Shown here in pieces: positions 28,801 to 35,111 of a DNA stretch of 40,307 bases. Source of the DNA: an uncultured Clostridia bacterium (GTDB lineage: Bacteria; Bacillota; Clostridia; Christensenellales; CAG-917). Where the stretch lies: positions 1-40,307 of the forward strand of contig CAMWIB010000001.1 of the NCBI GenBank assembly GCA_947174215.1, in the 5' to 3' direction. The first letter of the stretch is position 1. Each line of letters opens with the position of its first letter. Position numbers and translations under genes: made by a program. The notes beneath the pieces are model-generated. The model saw nothing but the letters and a program-made list of their open reading frames with translations, was not told the DNA's origin and ran no database searches.

Positions 28801-31800
28801 CTCTGCCATCGACCGCAGAATATCCGAGATATGAGCTTAGCGCCGACAAGACGGAATTCACCGTCTATCTCGCAGAAGGTCACGCGGGCGACGTATTCAC
28901 CATTAACGAGTACATCGAGGACTTCGAAGGACAGGCTATCGACGCAGCTAGCTACGACTTCGTTGCACAAATCGCTATTAAGGATAGCTCGCTCAAAAAC
29001 AACTACACCGCGATAAGCGACCTTAGAAAGACAATCGTCATCTCCCGCGCACAGGCGGCGGACGCGTCGGGTACGGTTTACGCACAGAACGAAAACCTCT
29101 TCTTCAACGACGGTACGATAACCTATTGCGGCGGTACGCATTATATCGTCCTCGCGTTTGAAACCGCGCTCAGCGTGCTTTCTCACAATGCGACGGACGT
29201 CATTACGTCGCTTACCCTCCACCCCTCAACCAATACGAGCAAATCAGATGAAGCGGATATCGTCTACACCTGCGACGGTGCGGAGTTCGAGGGTGCAAAG
29301 GACGTAGGTACGTACGTCATCACCGCAAGAGTAAGCCACAAGAACTATATGCCGTTTACCTTGCAAGGCACTATCACGATAGCACAAGCTACCGTTGAAT
29401 ACTACTTCACAGGAACCACAAGAACCTACGATATGGAAACTCACTTCGCCGCAGTCAGCACGGAAGAGAATACGTACGTTGACGACGGAACGGTGACTAC
29501 GATTGCTTTAAGAGGCTCGGACACGGCGACGGTTAGCTACACCTACAAGCTAAACGGAGAGGACAAGGGCAGATTTGGCGGCGCTCTTTACGTAGGCACT
29601 TACGAAATCACAGCAAAGCTCACGTTCATAGGCGACGTAGGCGGCAACTACGAGATTTGGGGTACGAACGATTCTATGACCGTAACCCTTGAAATTACGC
29701 CTTACGAAACCGAAATATTCTGGGACGGACTCGACAAGAACTACGTTTACAACGGCAACCCATTCGCGCCCGTTACGGCGTACTTCATCGGCGCGGACGG
29801 TACGACGAGAGTTGAGGCAACCGTTTCCTACGAGGGTATATCGGGTAAGGCTACGGGTGACGCCGTGATGAAGAATGCGGGTACGTACAAGCTCACCGCT
29901 ACCCACGCAAGAGGAAGCAACTATATCTTCACTCTGCCCGACGGTCAGACGGACGGCGATAACTACTCCTTCGTATCGGCGACGGAAGTAAACCTTAGCG
30001 TCAAGAAAGCGGTTATCCAAAGATACCTCGTCAGCACCTCGATTCCGTATGCGGCAACGACTTACTTCCTCGCACTCAACACCGCTAACGCCGCAAACGT
30101 AGTTGAAGCTCTCGGCGAAACGACGACGGTAACGGGTGCGGATATTACGCAAATCACCGTCTACGGCGAAACCGTAACGGTGGTATACACCTACACCAAG
30201 AGCGGCGCGAACTCCAAAGACGCATATATGAACGACGAGGGCGTAAAGACCACGCTCACCTACGGCGCGCGTAACGCGGGTACCTACACCGTAACCGCCG
30301 ACCTCAACCTCGGCGACGGCGAATCCAACTTCGAGAGCTGGACCGCGCCAAAGACGGCAACGCTTACGATAAACCGTCTTAACCTCACGGTGTCAAGCGA
30401 AACCAACTTCGTCAAGACGTACGACGGCACGAGCGAAGTAACCGATTACGTAATAAACGGCGTAATAAACAGCGCGGAGCATATCACCTACGTTGCGGAA
30501 TACTCCGACAAGAACGCAGGCGACAGCAAGCCCATCACGATAACGGCAAACACCACCGAGGGCTACGAGTATCTTAAAGACAACTACACTCTGCCCTCCG
30601 TTTCAAACGGCAGTATCTTGCAAAGAAAGCTCGTACTTATAGAGAACGACGACAAGGCGCAGGACCAGACCTCGCTTACCTTCTGGCGCAAGCCGCAGTA
30701 CGACGGACTGACGACTACGACTCACAGCCCGTTGCCTTTGACGACTGCAAACAACCTCGTTGCGGGCGACGAAGTCACTCTGAACTCCCGCTACAACTCC
30801 AAGAACGTAAAAGAGGCAAACAAGGTACTGTTCACACTCGCGGGCGCAGACAAGGACAACTACACGATAGACAACTTAGACTTCACGTCGGATGTCGATT
30901 TTGAAAACGGCGTATATCTGATTATGCCGAGAGTCACGGACATTTCGTGGTCAACAAGAACCGTCGATTATAACGGCAGAACGCAGACCGTATCCGCATA
31001 TCTCAGCGTACTCGGCGTAGACGTCGCAAACGGACAGCTCAACCTTGCGGTTTCCTTGCAGTACACGAAGGACGGCAACGGCAACACTCTTGAAACACCC
31101 GTGGACAACGCAACGTTTAGGAACGCGGGTACGTACGTAGCAACCGCTTCCCTCCCCGACGGCGCAGACGCAAATATCCTTGCAAACTACGGTATAAACA
31201 CCGATACGATGGTGCGCGAGTTCACGATAAGAAAGGTCGGCGTAGCGGTCACATGGAGCGGACTCTCATCCGTCTATACGTACAACGGCACGAATCAGGC
31301 GAGCAAGGTTACGGCGACCGCGGCTCTGCGTGGCGACGACGTAAATACTTATAAGGATATCAAATTCTTGATTGCGGTATTCACCGTTGACGGAAACGAA
31401 ACCGAATTCAAGAACGCGGGCGACTACGGACTCTCCGCACAGTTTGCAGAGAGCGTACGCGACGAGCTTAGCAACAACTATACGCTCACCAACGTAAGCC
31501 GTACGCTTACGATGAACAAGGCGACGATAAACAATATCACGTTCAGCGGAAGCGATACGTGGACGTACACCGACGGCACGGTTCACTTCTATTTCGTGTC
31601 AAACGTGGACGGAAAGTCGTTTATCGTAACGGTTCGCAACGACGGCATAACCGTTCCCGTAGTCTATTACGAGTTCGACGCGGATACGCCTATGGAAATA
31701 GACTATTCGGGCGGCGATACGTCACTTGACGAGATAAACGGCAATAACGGTATAAGGAACGTCGGCACGACGGGTATCAGAACTATAACCGCCACCATCA

Positions 31801-34800
31801 CGGAAACGGACAACTACGAGAGCTGGACGGGCGAAATCACCGTCACCGTCTTAAAGGGTACGATAAACAACGTCGTGATGGATTCCTATGCGATAACCTA
31901 CGACGGCGGTCCTCATTATCTGTACGCACACAACGTAGGCGCGAGCGTGGGTAATGGAGAGTACTCGCAGGTCAAGGCTCCCGACGGCTCAACGGTAACC
32001 ATCAAATACGAAATAGAGATAGGTACGTATTTCAACGGCGAATTCGCAGAAGCGTACAAGTGGAACTACAATTACGCAACCAACGCAGGTACGTATCTCT
32101 TGCGTGCAACCATAACGGACAACAGCGGCAACTATAACGACCTCGTTCTTCCGGGCAACAGCGACGAACCGGTTACGCTCACGATACTTCAATATAAGGC
32201 AACCGTCGTCTGGGCGTACAAGAATCAGACAAAGCCCGACTTCACCTACAACGCGGCGAATCAGACCTCGTCCGTGCAGGCGTCCATACTTGGCGCAAGT
32301 ACGTCGGGTTCGCAAAACAGAATCACGCTTGCCGTCGCAATCAGCCTTCTCGACGAAGTTGATATTCCCGACGAGCTGAAATCGCAGTTTGTCATAGCGG
32401 GCAATTACTCGATGACGGCATCCTTCACCGCCGCCGACGAAAACGAATATCAGAAGCTCAAAAACAACTACGAGCTTTCAGGTCAGACGGTGAGCGTTAC
32501 GATGAAGAAGTACGTCGTTGAAATACTGTGGTACAAGAATCCGTTGCACCACCCCGGCGAAGAAAAACTGCCCTACGACAACACCAACCCCTGCATCTAC
32601 GACGCGACGACTCACGGACTTATCGCCGAGGGCTACGGCGTAAATCCCACGGTGCCGATGAAGATAAACACCAGCGGCACGTTCGAGGCTGTTGACGCGG
32701 GCTACTACAACGCAAACGTATCAAGCATAGTTACGGGTGAGGAAAAGGTGACGATAAACGAAACCGTGTACGGCTTTGACTACGACCTCAACTACACCCT
32801 TACGAACACGAATATGAGATGGAGAATCGCGCCCCGTCCGATAACGATATCCGCGGCGGACGACAACTTCCTCAGCAAAATCTACGACGGTTCGGCAGTA
32901 TTCCAGTACAACGCAAACGGCTACGTCAAGGGCTTCGTAGCGGACGCAAGCAACGATAGCGTCGGCAACGTACAAATTATGTATACCACCGACAATTCGG
33001 CGTATGACAACAGCCACTTCACCTACTTCATCAACAACGTAATGGCTGTTGATAAGGACAAGGTGTTCCTGCCGATAACCTCGATAACCGCGGATATGGT
33101 CAACGTCAACGCCACGAACGCAACGGTCGCGCTCGGCGGACTCGTTATGGACCGCAACTCCAACGGTATATACAACTACGAGATAAACTCCGTATCCGAC
33201 GGTATCATTCAGACGAACGCTAACGTCATCACCCCGCGTAGCGTGGAAATGAGATTCCAAGACCTGTCGCACGTCTACAACGGTCAGACGTACAGCCACG
33301 AGTTCACATATGCGGAGAGTATAAACGGCGGCTTGCAGTTCAACCAGAAATACGGCTACACGCTCTTCCTCTTCTACAATGAAAGCTCCGTCCGTATGCA
33401 GCTCGTTGACGGCAACTATCTCACGGGTAGCGTATCCATCGGCGGAAACGTCAACGCGGGCGAATATAGCTACGTGATAAGCGACCTCAAAGTCGTCGAC
33501 GCAGAAACGAACGGTGCGGAGAACTACACGATTACGATAAGCAATCTCGACACTGCCCTGTACACGATTGAAAAACGCCATATCGCAGTCAACTACTCCA
33601 ACCTGTTGCAGTCAAGACAGTTGGCGTTCGTAGACGTAAGCGCAGAGCTTGACATCTCGAACAGCGACATCACCGACCTTATCGTCGGCGAGGGAGAAAA
33701 CGCGCTTACGGCGCTTAACGATTTAGTCAAAGTAAAGGACGGCCTGACGATATCTATTGACAACTCGTGGAAGAGCGATACCTACAACGCCTACACCCGC
33801 ATAACGGGTAACGTGGTTCTCGTCGGTGAAGACTCTGACTCTCCGCTTACGGTATTCCTCAACAGCGGAAACTACGAGGTTGACGCGCCCGTATTGCAGA
33901 TAACCTATTTGCAGATTGAAAGCGCAAGCGAATATAAGTTCTTTATCAACAACCTTGACGACCTCCTCCACCTCGACGGTGACTGCTATGGTCTTGCGGC
34001 GGTTCGCGGCGAATCAGATATACTCCCCACCTTTACGCAAACGGCAGATATTGACGGACTCGTAAACGGCGGACACGCAGTGATGCCTTCAATCAGGAAC
34101 TTCCGCGGACACTACGTTGGCGACAACCACTCAATAAGGAATATGACGATAGCGAAGATAGCAAACAGCTCGGCCGACAGCGCGTACACAGGCTTCTTTG
34201 CCCGCATAACGCAAGGCTCGGTTGAGAATCTCACGCTTATCAACGTACACGTCTACGCTTCAAGCGGCGTAAGCTCCGCGGGCGTATTTGCGGGACTTAT
34301 CGACGAGAGCGTAACTATATCCAACGTGACCGTCGAAGGCACGATATACGCTGATGCGGATTACGGTATGGGCGAAGGCGGCGTAAAGGTCGGCGGCTTT
34401 GTCGGAACGGCGCTCGGCGCTAATGTCACAACTGCTAACGTCGCCGTCAAGATGACCGTCGTAAATTCAAGCTCCGACAGACTCTACGTCGGCGGCTTCG
34501 CAGGCATTATCGACGGCGGCTCGTACGAGAACGTGTTCATCTTTGCGGACGTCAGCGTAAGCTACAAGACGGCGCCCACGCTCAACGCCTACTTCGGCGG
34601 AATCGCGGGATATGTCACGGGCGACGAGAATACGGTAAGCAACTATCGCTACCTTACCTCTTCCGTCTACGTAAACGACGGCGAGAGCGCAATTCTCTAC
34701 GACAAGGCGTTTGGCAACGACGTAACGTTTAATACTCAAAACAGCTCCGTCTACGACGAGTTTATTGCGGCGGACGATACTTTGACGGAAATGATATCCA

Positions 34801-35111
34801 CGTATATGATACGCGGCAATCTCTTGCCGTCGGGTGCAAACGGAACCGCCGCCAACCCCGTCACGCTTACCAACTTCCGCCAGATTGCGTTGATACTTGC
34901 GTATCCGTATATGCACTTCAACGTAGCGAACGACATAAGAAGTCCGCTCAGCATTACTACCTACCATAGAGGATTTTATGGCGTAATTACGTATACTAAT
35001 GGCGGTATGCGCTCAGACCACCCGAGCAACACCTCAGATATACCCTTGACGGACGCGGTTATCAATTCAACCCAAACCGTGGTTATCGGAAAAAAGGAGG
35101 ATAATAATTGA
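13866..35111 (+). CDS. Giant secreted repeat protein (InlB, MBG/YDG and GLUG-type modules)
   Basis: An uninterrupted frame of 7081 residues. A signal helix lies at about 20-40, without the SipW motif. About 75-310 and 700-862 are two similar beta modules (compare TVKASATAKLSM with TVKATIKGKLEV). They are followed by InlB-type repeats at about 420-512, 603-675 and 865-950, recognised by patterns such as GYNLDGW and GYEFLGW. From about 1070 to 6640 run roughly 48 tandem Ig-like units of the MBG/YDG type, about 110 residues each, with the recurring elements Y(N/D)G, AG-x-Y and NY-x-L. About 6690-6930 holds GLUG-type repeats (YVGGFAGIIDGGSYENV). There is no LPXTG motif or C-terminal helix. It is probably an extended adhesin or matrix strand held by its coupled partner. 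The AAGGGG site is close to the ATG; an ATG three codons later is also possible. Confidence 0.9.
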   Translation: MGKMNKSLLRTSLKIKANLKRIFILSAIAILLVAIAALGATSISDSDEIAFGTQLKEGFMHDAETPTALKLKDSDLVYNTSSQTFTLTITNSIGTSSSGISTNNVSMTWTSKDRDDDGMYGKYTGNMEKPDGYGFSVERLSPNSNTYNYGSYNAFGAVLNLELPQFMQDLINSGTVKASATAKLSMRQTWNALGSGEYHMGIAGGSSLIKPSQQNVSNWDNRPSAASYLSGFTVTDKQWCNDGDWGDTITDVSVGDTTIGGKYLGIGLSGMSDHWPGYSTPDARLTSIVVTFKYSATIKISADSHAAFDYRWYGSATPTSFGALTESKTITAGNSVSKSTTNPYAFMSITPKTDLAGYRFKEVVANTTNALGATATTDFEKAPTCTIASITTTGGYTPEGSATGKLRNNKNGNSVNSTARKYNVVYRSNGGSGSDTTKTYDYDTSYSTPNPADFGFSKKDSVPAGWTYTSDNKPDISNTNRGKQYSSGNTFSNLFPNLNNNTTTLYFDTVWVEAAPTNKETSFVKMEISAYSDKYSDVEITITATKTGHTLKQVYATYTSGDINGTKIALEYVQNSTSGNKSRWMLYGISGNCDITTEWVANQYTITYDWNSGSGTNGPTTYYYGTTVTLPFGGTRDGYNLDGWTLTAASGGYATTGTQYTLPKGSYGNITAKAVWKSASVTPTQNADSTADSPDTTGVSNTGFNTAIKGLGKTYHSGQSTFDATEETAVTQKVDIPTSVQYALRTGATVKATIKGKLEVGTLNDNYVIVGSDPNASKAYGRIGINGTYASYLATSYTKVYDWDSSAECTSATQNATSAALKNTDTQVTVYVQLKREKVHKRGDAYFYAILTSFTITYSVSGGTPLTITYNGNGGTTSSNTSTEKSTYLQSTVGASATVSFPTSMFARNGYEFLGWSTTQSATSPAKKAGETASISSATTYYAIWKKKNYPVNTYDVWTDGTNYGATIRKQWYISHDDSVYLYTNNNSNTAYGYSGSSSNIYHLGGGGDYKGFTIGSPSYRIPSHNFQTHEYTYNSGNILATSNYAITGVTGAIWGFFVWNLKAPSATTANPDPVDYGTSIDMDELVTPSHEATEKEFSWDWHYVTGGGKVPFYQNHELFLVEENNKYFIRFTVKVVRGGVTLSKTAESDGSSTVTINPLRLKVEVSGNNEFNYNGKTHEFPLRTLLDEDYYKNLGYTADQIAYLVSVFEAENNDNLEHRPWFYDEAMEQENEQLPASEKRNLDKWHYGVAVRLIGLGYSSYIADGCSTDFYDGSFTVIDNIGIREFKDAGKYWASQLYIRPAVGNTVSSSLFNKNYTWSQNCDVNNGQIFSAEQANAEGTVFAEIKPANGFDIYAFYVQKTFGKIADPTPSALSLTPSNGAFDIEELKNGWALSDDERFEENWLLAITGLVNEDFDLYGKLVASMLRRDTSAPLHQRAGLYDVYLDTFSQDGQPIVKELLALLNNYGVKLESNTATVVREGFATVKMHWVNQDGTIKNGEFDFTTDISAYNGERNNFEIVPKDIELIYDGKQNNFTYNGSPQGPSNIISQGYLTDAEKQAFAAEYGDGYERLFEIYFYGIPLSSNLDWNAMSEEEQLQYIEDNKGSKAIIGYDGLNYINGVGDKYAISLFEKNAGKYAVVIIGAAYKDADGNDHDNASFNLSSHLYLYWEIKQKAIEVASSYTSMTFGDKNYGGARYTMSEIVGGDKIQIKNLTISYNNKSSDGFLRYNDLTADAVIVNGTTLSVYGTFVGRYDVTMGGVITVDMTNATGLYGVSDENYGRSTTNYSISYDDYFTIINRLLNVGSTEYTADGGETFSTQMPDMTYVYGVRKGIRIIISNFYAADFLTDDIAATEGDNVFILASELVDTSRIKLIRTHENSECTVTTDEQTGSVTYVFTAINAATYRVNISDLTYTYNGTTYGNYDITERSTNYTIRPKTIKVQWFLDGNAVEGTNVPSVVYDGNAHSVYAQFVSAASGALSTTDGLVYFGDFKDATQIYSVYEKKSPLSLEFSAVGTDSYTDVNVVDDEDTPYETYLKTLTSGNYRLAEEGEGSYSLSWEITRREFKITVTNYGNTFIYDGEAQQVVLNLKSTGGVEVTLDNFGAILSSGAKFEISEGLIFNANDKSLSATESGIYTFSYDAESKIKIDKNWLLTGKESYTGDKFLFAIVPRVLTLRFNTRVATYTSNNLISRFRASYIDSAVSLPDGDTTFTYNLSEIIHAGTYSITVTGATSESGNFVLAETNPTEWYATIANGRRRDYYTNQTVIDGYTASVTVNPYTVTLDPVAINAGLVDYVYDGLEHGYTMEYLFENFVKSMLLCDADKEGYTLNGTSNTGKNVDTYEVKILGFNPLNGYTDYRLAQEEGYSDTWAITQRPLEFVYAEYHSGGNSFIYDGNNHGYALTVNNIVDGEAVQLVFVGTNLNITSPLTVESVNTTYIYGSAATNYSIINFSLADATVDGTTFSCDNYSLPEGGANKSWSIEKKTITVEWHNTELTYRASAYTPDNGGVYATVTNSVEGDVFTLNYGGERSATNAGEYTISIEDLTGGDYANYKIEGTLSTTWTIKAKELTEFVWTGEGNGFTNTPKLAVTYNGANHNIKATPVSGAENADDGKIYDKDVTNFKFTYSSASGYVTTALLAGEYTTKISGCNSINYTVPATADVEENWEILKRELTVSYRYNYGTTITYCAAARGVVLEISGFIASDFDSNLAFTVDTNVASDNGGTASGTTYTRTLRSIDVGDYTATVSIDETCARASCYTLSGTLNAAFTITALAVTLEWRLCDANHANRTAEYDGKPHELKATVTNLASSSDEVTVTVSGAVQTNQGKYTGVATSVDNKNYTLPESEAARSCEFTISPRAINAIWESTAETYTYNGKYRSDTLTLSRLIADDEVTFKVEFYKEASGGNTLFKTATVSKNGITEYDLIASDFQIIDAATYVAIFDGKVYNADGTVNTNYTYKSLDDDRRTRYTISRATLRLSGGWNYANDVHSGVFSASTILIYNAKPYTLTTSIDTDTLFVRDDTNAKDEVSIVYTGNVNTHVGVGKYTATASSLSGTYASNYRLPTEGVSVSYAITPKGVTLVWENYTGIVYDGQTHTVTAKVEFGGANDTDGLAYDGDKVTVNQYENNAYRGADTYTSTALSLDNDDYVIENESSLEWTIAPRPVELVWSDDKIEYDGTLKTVTATASNLIAGDSITPLTYENNQYTNKGTYTATVTKLTNTNYTLTDGKNISHEWEITPIVLAFGWSSASGRIYNGNAQGITLTISNIADADFENASSLSFTAEYTPADSQTATENRTANPIKITYTAINAGSYTINITALDGTSKDNYVLPDNVSATYVIAARVIDLDWTAGTFIYSKENHEVTASVTNTVEGDTLVLTYKTTDGASYSVSGLATVGNVAMHAGSYSTVVTAVDNKNYTVTGANDLTFDWTISPKTITDVTFMLDGKESLSATYDRTQHVLTATANGSATSADDGKIYDGDTVTFSYAGTVTENYGLSAINNNSALEAGEYSVSLSISDNDDYIVESLSCGFTVNRRTLTLTKEDVTSTSFVYDGKSQGVKITVNGLLEYDNNSTRFNLDGVISPSGTADSAVRSGANYSKRFLATDAGTYTLTFSLSGSRYQNYELTPFECSFTIIRKQITTQISADVTADNITYRAEAIAASDLSVTFNNLITGERLTLGDDFTVSFAKDGDALDGAPINVGTYTAIISLKNDGNSSVNYELIGTTEFNFDIKPYEIHKNTLGWTLNGNTVSLDALTFKDGENKTVTVGSVKDDVFNKIAGKSFSYVYFGLCNCGLAARSSAELDEEHLEHQWFAPDGNFRTEGPQHAGSYFVVLTLSGGDAENFVLTGFDGYTGDYFCTEDDETYLAYYRSEEKFTGTPLPKLSDNTQALRFGIGRLHQGVVVVGAKSSLPFKGTAYTVGSGLPAASAADTSNIRVEIGSGTYTYEAYSSATFNAIRNAGDYTIKIYDNSASGDSGTVSGCDLFNSDAEMEITMTLTVEKAKITVTDSTEPYWTKVYDRTTAYSGFAYDRNVTFTSTTDGDGNVIATSDGVLTGTTATVTAVFDNYNAGTRKLTFTLSGTDRDNYYIVLSKNGTVMGEDEYTVNGYTYAINNAEILKRTITVAGDADKVFDGTKTVQFEIVSADIISGDSVTVTGEYASEHVGTHNITLTATNDNYEVASDIAVRGTISPKPLTVVWARTDESTTVTYDGDEHGVTATISGMIDGYIEDITATIADISTTQITADTVYPVSFVSVNAGDYSVVLTLKENSDYSLSSSMDSAEWTISKRVLDISWITDDKADGAYIYEWVGFTVQFANVSRSITPQINNIVGDDDVQVTVRNNSRTQVGDRTAEITGISGDASENYALPTNRTQQFSIVKAEIKSITLSDLTAVYNGTAQGVEVSSYVTQHGITVNVTYSGGEAKTADTVDGLNAFINVTGEEGKTITATISEDDYYEELTLTATVIITPSPITSITLTSRTVVYNGTERSISVNTTVTNYGDEVTVTYTINGNEGNSAKDAGTYTVVATIAADDDNYVTLTRTATLTINKADIDESRISVDEDFGTIIYNAQYHGIAIEVTDDETQYGDRVTITYYGGENNSGQAKNVGKYEINAVVSAGKNYNDYTTTKSTLTIAQKDINLTLRESDKSFTYDGNAHTARATFELGAENDTDKKVYDGDTVTVTLTYLGTSGVAQGDTVLKNSGKYTVSARLSTNNYRPILDVTEIVINKATIEGYYFVGDSFMYNKKSRALGINTENASLSDPIIRTLNLLSTDSGTVEYAYTTTEGGEYDKTFTGAVNAGTYYLKATITASGDAEGNYELWEKYATLVITPSTFTSFTMEEVSVNYNGLAHSITITVAEPEKQLINGVYYTAYGDKVTVTYTISDGKNDETEGNSAIFVNVVGGAVAAYTVTAHCSFEDDVKGNYRTDNLNISASLTILPTTLRNITLTGENAVYDGNAHNATLSLPSTAEYPRYELSADKTEFTVYLAEGHAGDVFTINEYIEDFEGQAIDAASYDFVAQIAIKDSSLKNNYTAISDLRKTIVISRAQAADASGTVYAQNENLFFNDGTITYCGGTHYIVLAFETALSVLSHNATDVITSLTLHPSTNTSKSDEADIVYTCDGAEFEGAKDVGTYVITARVSHKNYMPFTLQGTITIAQATVEYYFTGTTRTYDMETHFAAVSTEENTYVDDGTVTTIALRGSDTATVSYTYKLNGEDKGRFGGALYVGTYEITAKLTFIGDVGGNYEIWGTNDSMTVTLEITPYETEIFWDGLDKNYVYNGNPFAPVTAYFIGADGTTRVEATVSYEGISGKATGDAVMKNAGTYKLTATHARGSNYIFTLPDGQTDGDNYSFVSATEVNLSVKKAVIQRYLVSTSIPYAATTYFLALNTANAANVVEALGETTTVTGADITQITVYGETVTVVYTYTKSGANSKDAYMNDEGVKTTLTYGARNAGTYTVTADLNLGDGESNFESWTAPKTATLTINRLNLTVSSETNFVKTYDGTSEVTDYVINGVINSAEHITYVAEYSDKNAGDSKPITITANTTEGYEYLKDNYTLPSVSNGSILQRKLVLIENDDKAQDQTSLTFWRKPQYDGLTTTTHSPLPLTTANNLVAGDEVTLNSRYNSKNVKEANKVLFTLAGADKDNYTIDNLDFTSDVDFENGVYLIMPRVTDISWSTRTVDYNGRTQTVSAYLSVLGVDVANGQLNLAVSLQYTKDGNGNTLETPVDNATFRNAGTYVATASLPDGADANILANYGINTDTMVREFTIRKVGVAVTWSGLSSVYTYNGTNQASKVTATAALRGDDVNTYKDIKFLIAVFTVDGNETEFKNAGDYGLSAQFAESVRDELSNNYTLTNVSRTLTMNKATINNITFSGSDTWTYTDGTVHFYFVSNVDGKSFIVTVRNDGITVPVVYYEFDADTPMEIDYSGGDTSLDEINGNNGIRNVGTTGIRTITATITETDNYESWTGEITVTVLKGTINNVVMDSYAITYDGGPHYLYAHNVGASVGNGEYSQVKAPDGSTVTIKYEIEIGTYFNGEFAEAYKWNYNYATNAGTYLLRATITDNSGNYNDLVLPGNSDEPVTLTILQYKATVVWAYKNQTKPDFTYNAANQTSSVQASILGASTSGSQNRITLAVAISLLDEVDIPDELKSQFVIAGNYSMTASFTAADENEYQKLKNNYELSGQTVSVTMKKYVVEILWYKNPLHHPGEEKLPYDNTNPCIYDATTHGLIAEGYGVNPTVPMKINTSGTFEAVDAGYYNANVSSIVTGEEKVTINETVYGFDYDLNYTLTNTNMRWRIAPRPITISAADDNFLSKIYDGSAVFQYNANGYVKGFVADASNDSVGNVQIMYTTDNSAYDNSHFTYFINNVMAVDKDKVFLPITSITADMVNVNATNATVALGGLVMDRNSNGIYNYEINSVSDGIIQTNANVITPRSVEMRFQDLSHVYNGQTYSHEFTYAESINGGLQFNQKYGYTLFLFYNESSVRMQLVDGNYLTGSVSIGGNVNAGEYSYVISDLKVVDAETNGAENYTITISNLDTALYTIEKRHIAVNYSNLLQSRQLAFVDVSAELDISNSDITDLIVGEGENALTALNDLVKVKDGLTISIDNSWKSDTYNAYTRITGNVVLVGEDSDSPLTVFLNSGNYEVDAPVLQITYLQIESASEYKFFINNLDDLLHLDGDCYGLAAVRGESDILPTFTQTADIDGLVNGGHAVMPSIRNFRGHYVGDNHSIRNMTIAKIANSSADSAYTGFFARITQGSVENLTLINVHVYASSGVSSAGVFAGLIDESVTISNVTVEGTIYADADYGMGEGGVKVGGFVGTALGANVTTANVAVKMTVVNSSSDRLYVGGFAGIIDGGSYENVFIFADVSVSYKTAPTLNAYFGGIAGYVTGDENTVSNYRYLTSSVYVNDGESAILYDKAFGNDVTFNTQNSSVYDEFIAADDTLTEMISTYMIRGNLLPSGANGTAANPVTLTNFRQIALILAYPYMHFNVANDIRSPLSITTYHRGFYGVITYTNGGMRSDHPSNTSDIPLTDAVINSTQTVVIGKKEDNN

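Noticed and set aside
18117..33581. Long antisense open frames within the giant gene (for example 20034-21065, 28182-29222, 32721-33581)
   Set aside because: They mirror the repetitive codon pattern of the giant gene, give arginine- and valine-rich nonsense proteins, and have no ribosome binding sites or recognisable domains.
13866..35111. CRISPR-like or DNA-level tandem repeats in the giant gene
   Set aside because: The repetition is at protein level with variable spacing; recurring DNA words such as GCGGGTACGTAC reflect the conserved AG-x-Y motif.
34990..35111. A sortase anchor in the giant protein
   Set aside because: The last residues contain no LPXTG-like motif, hydrophobic helix or basic tail.
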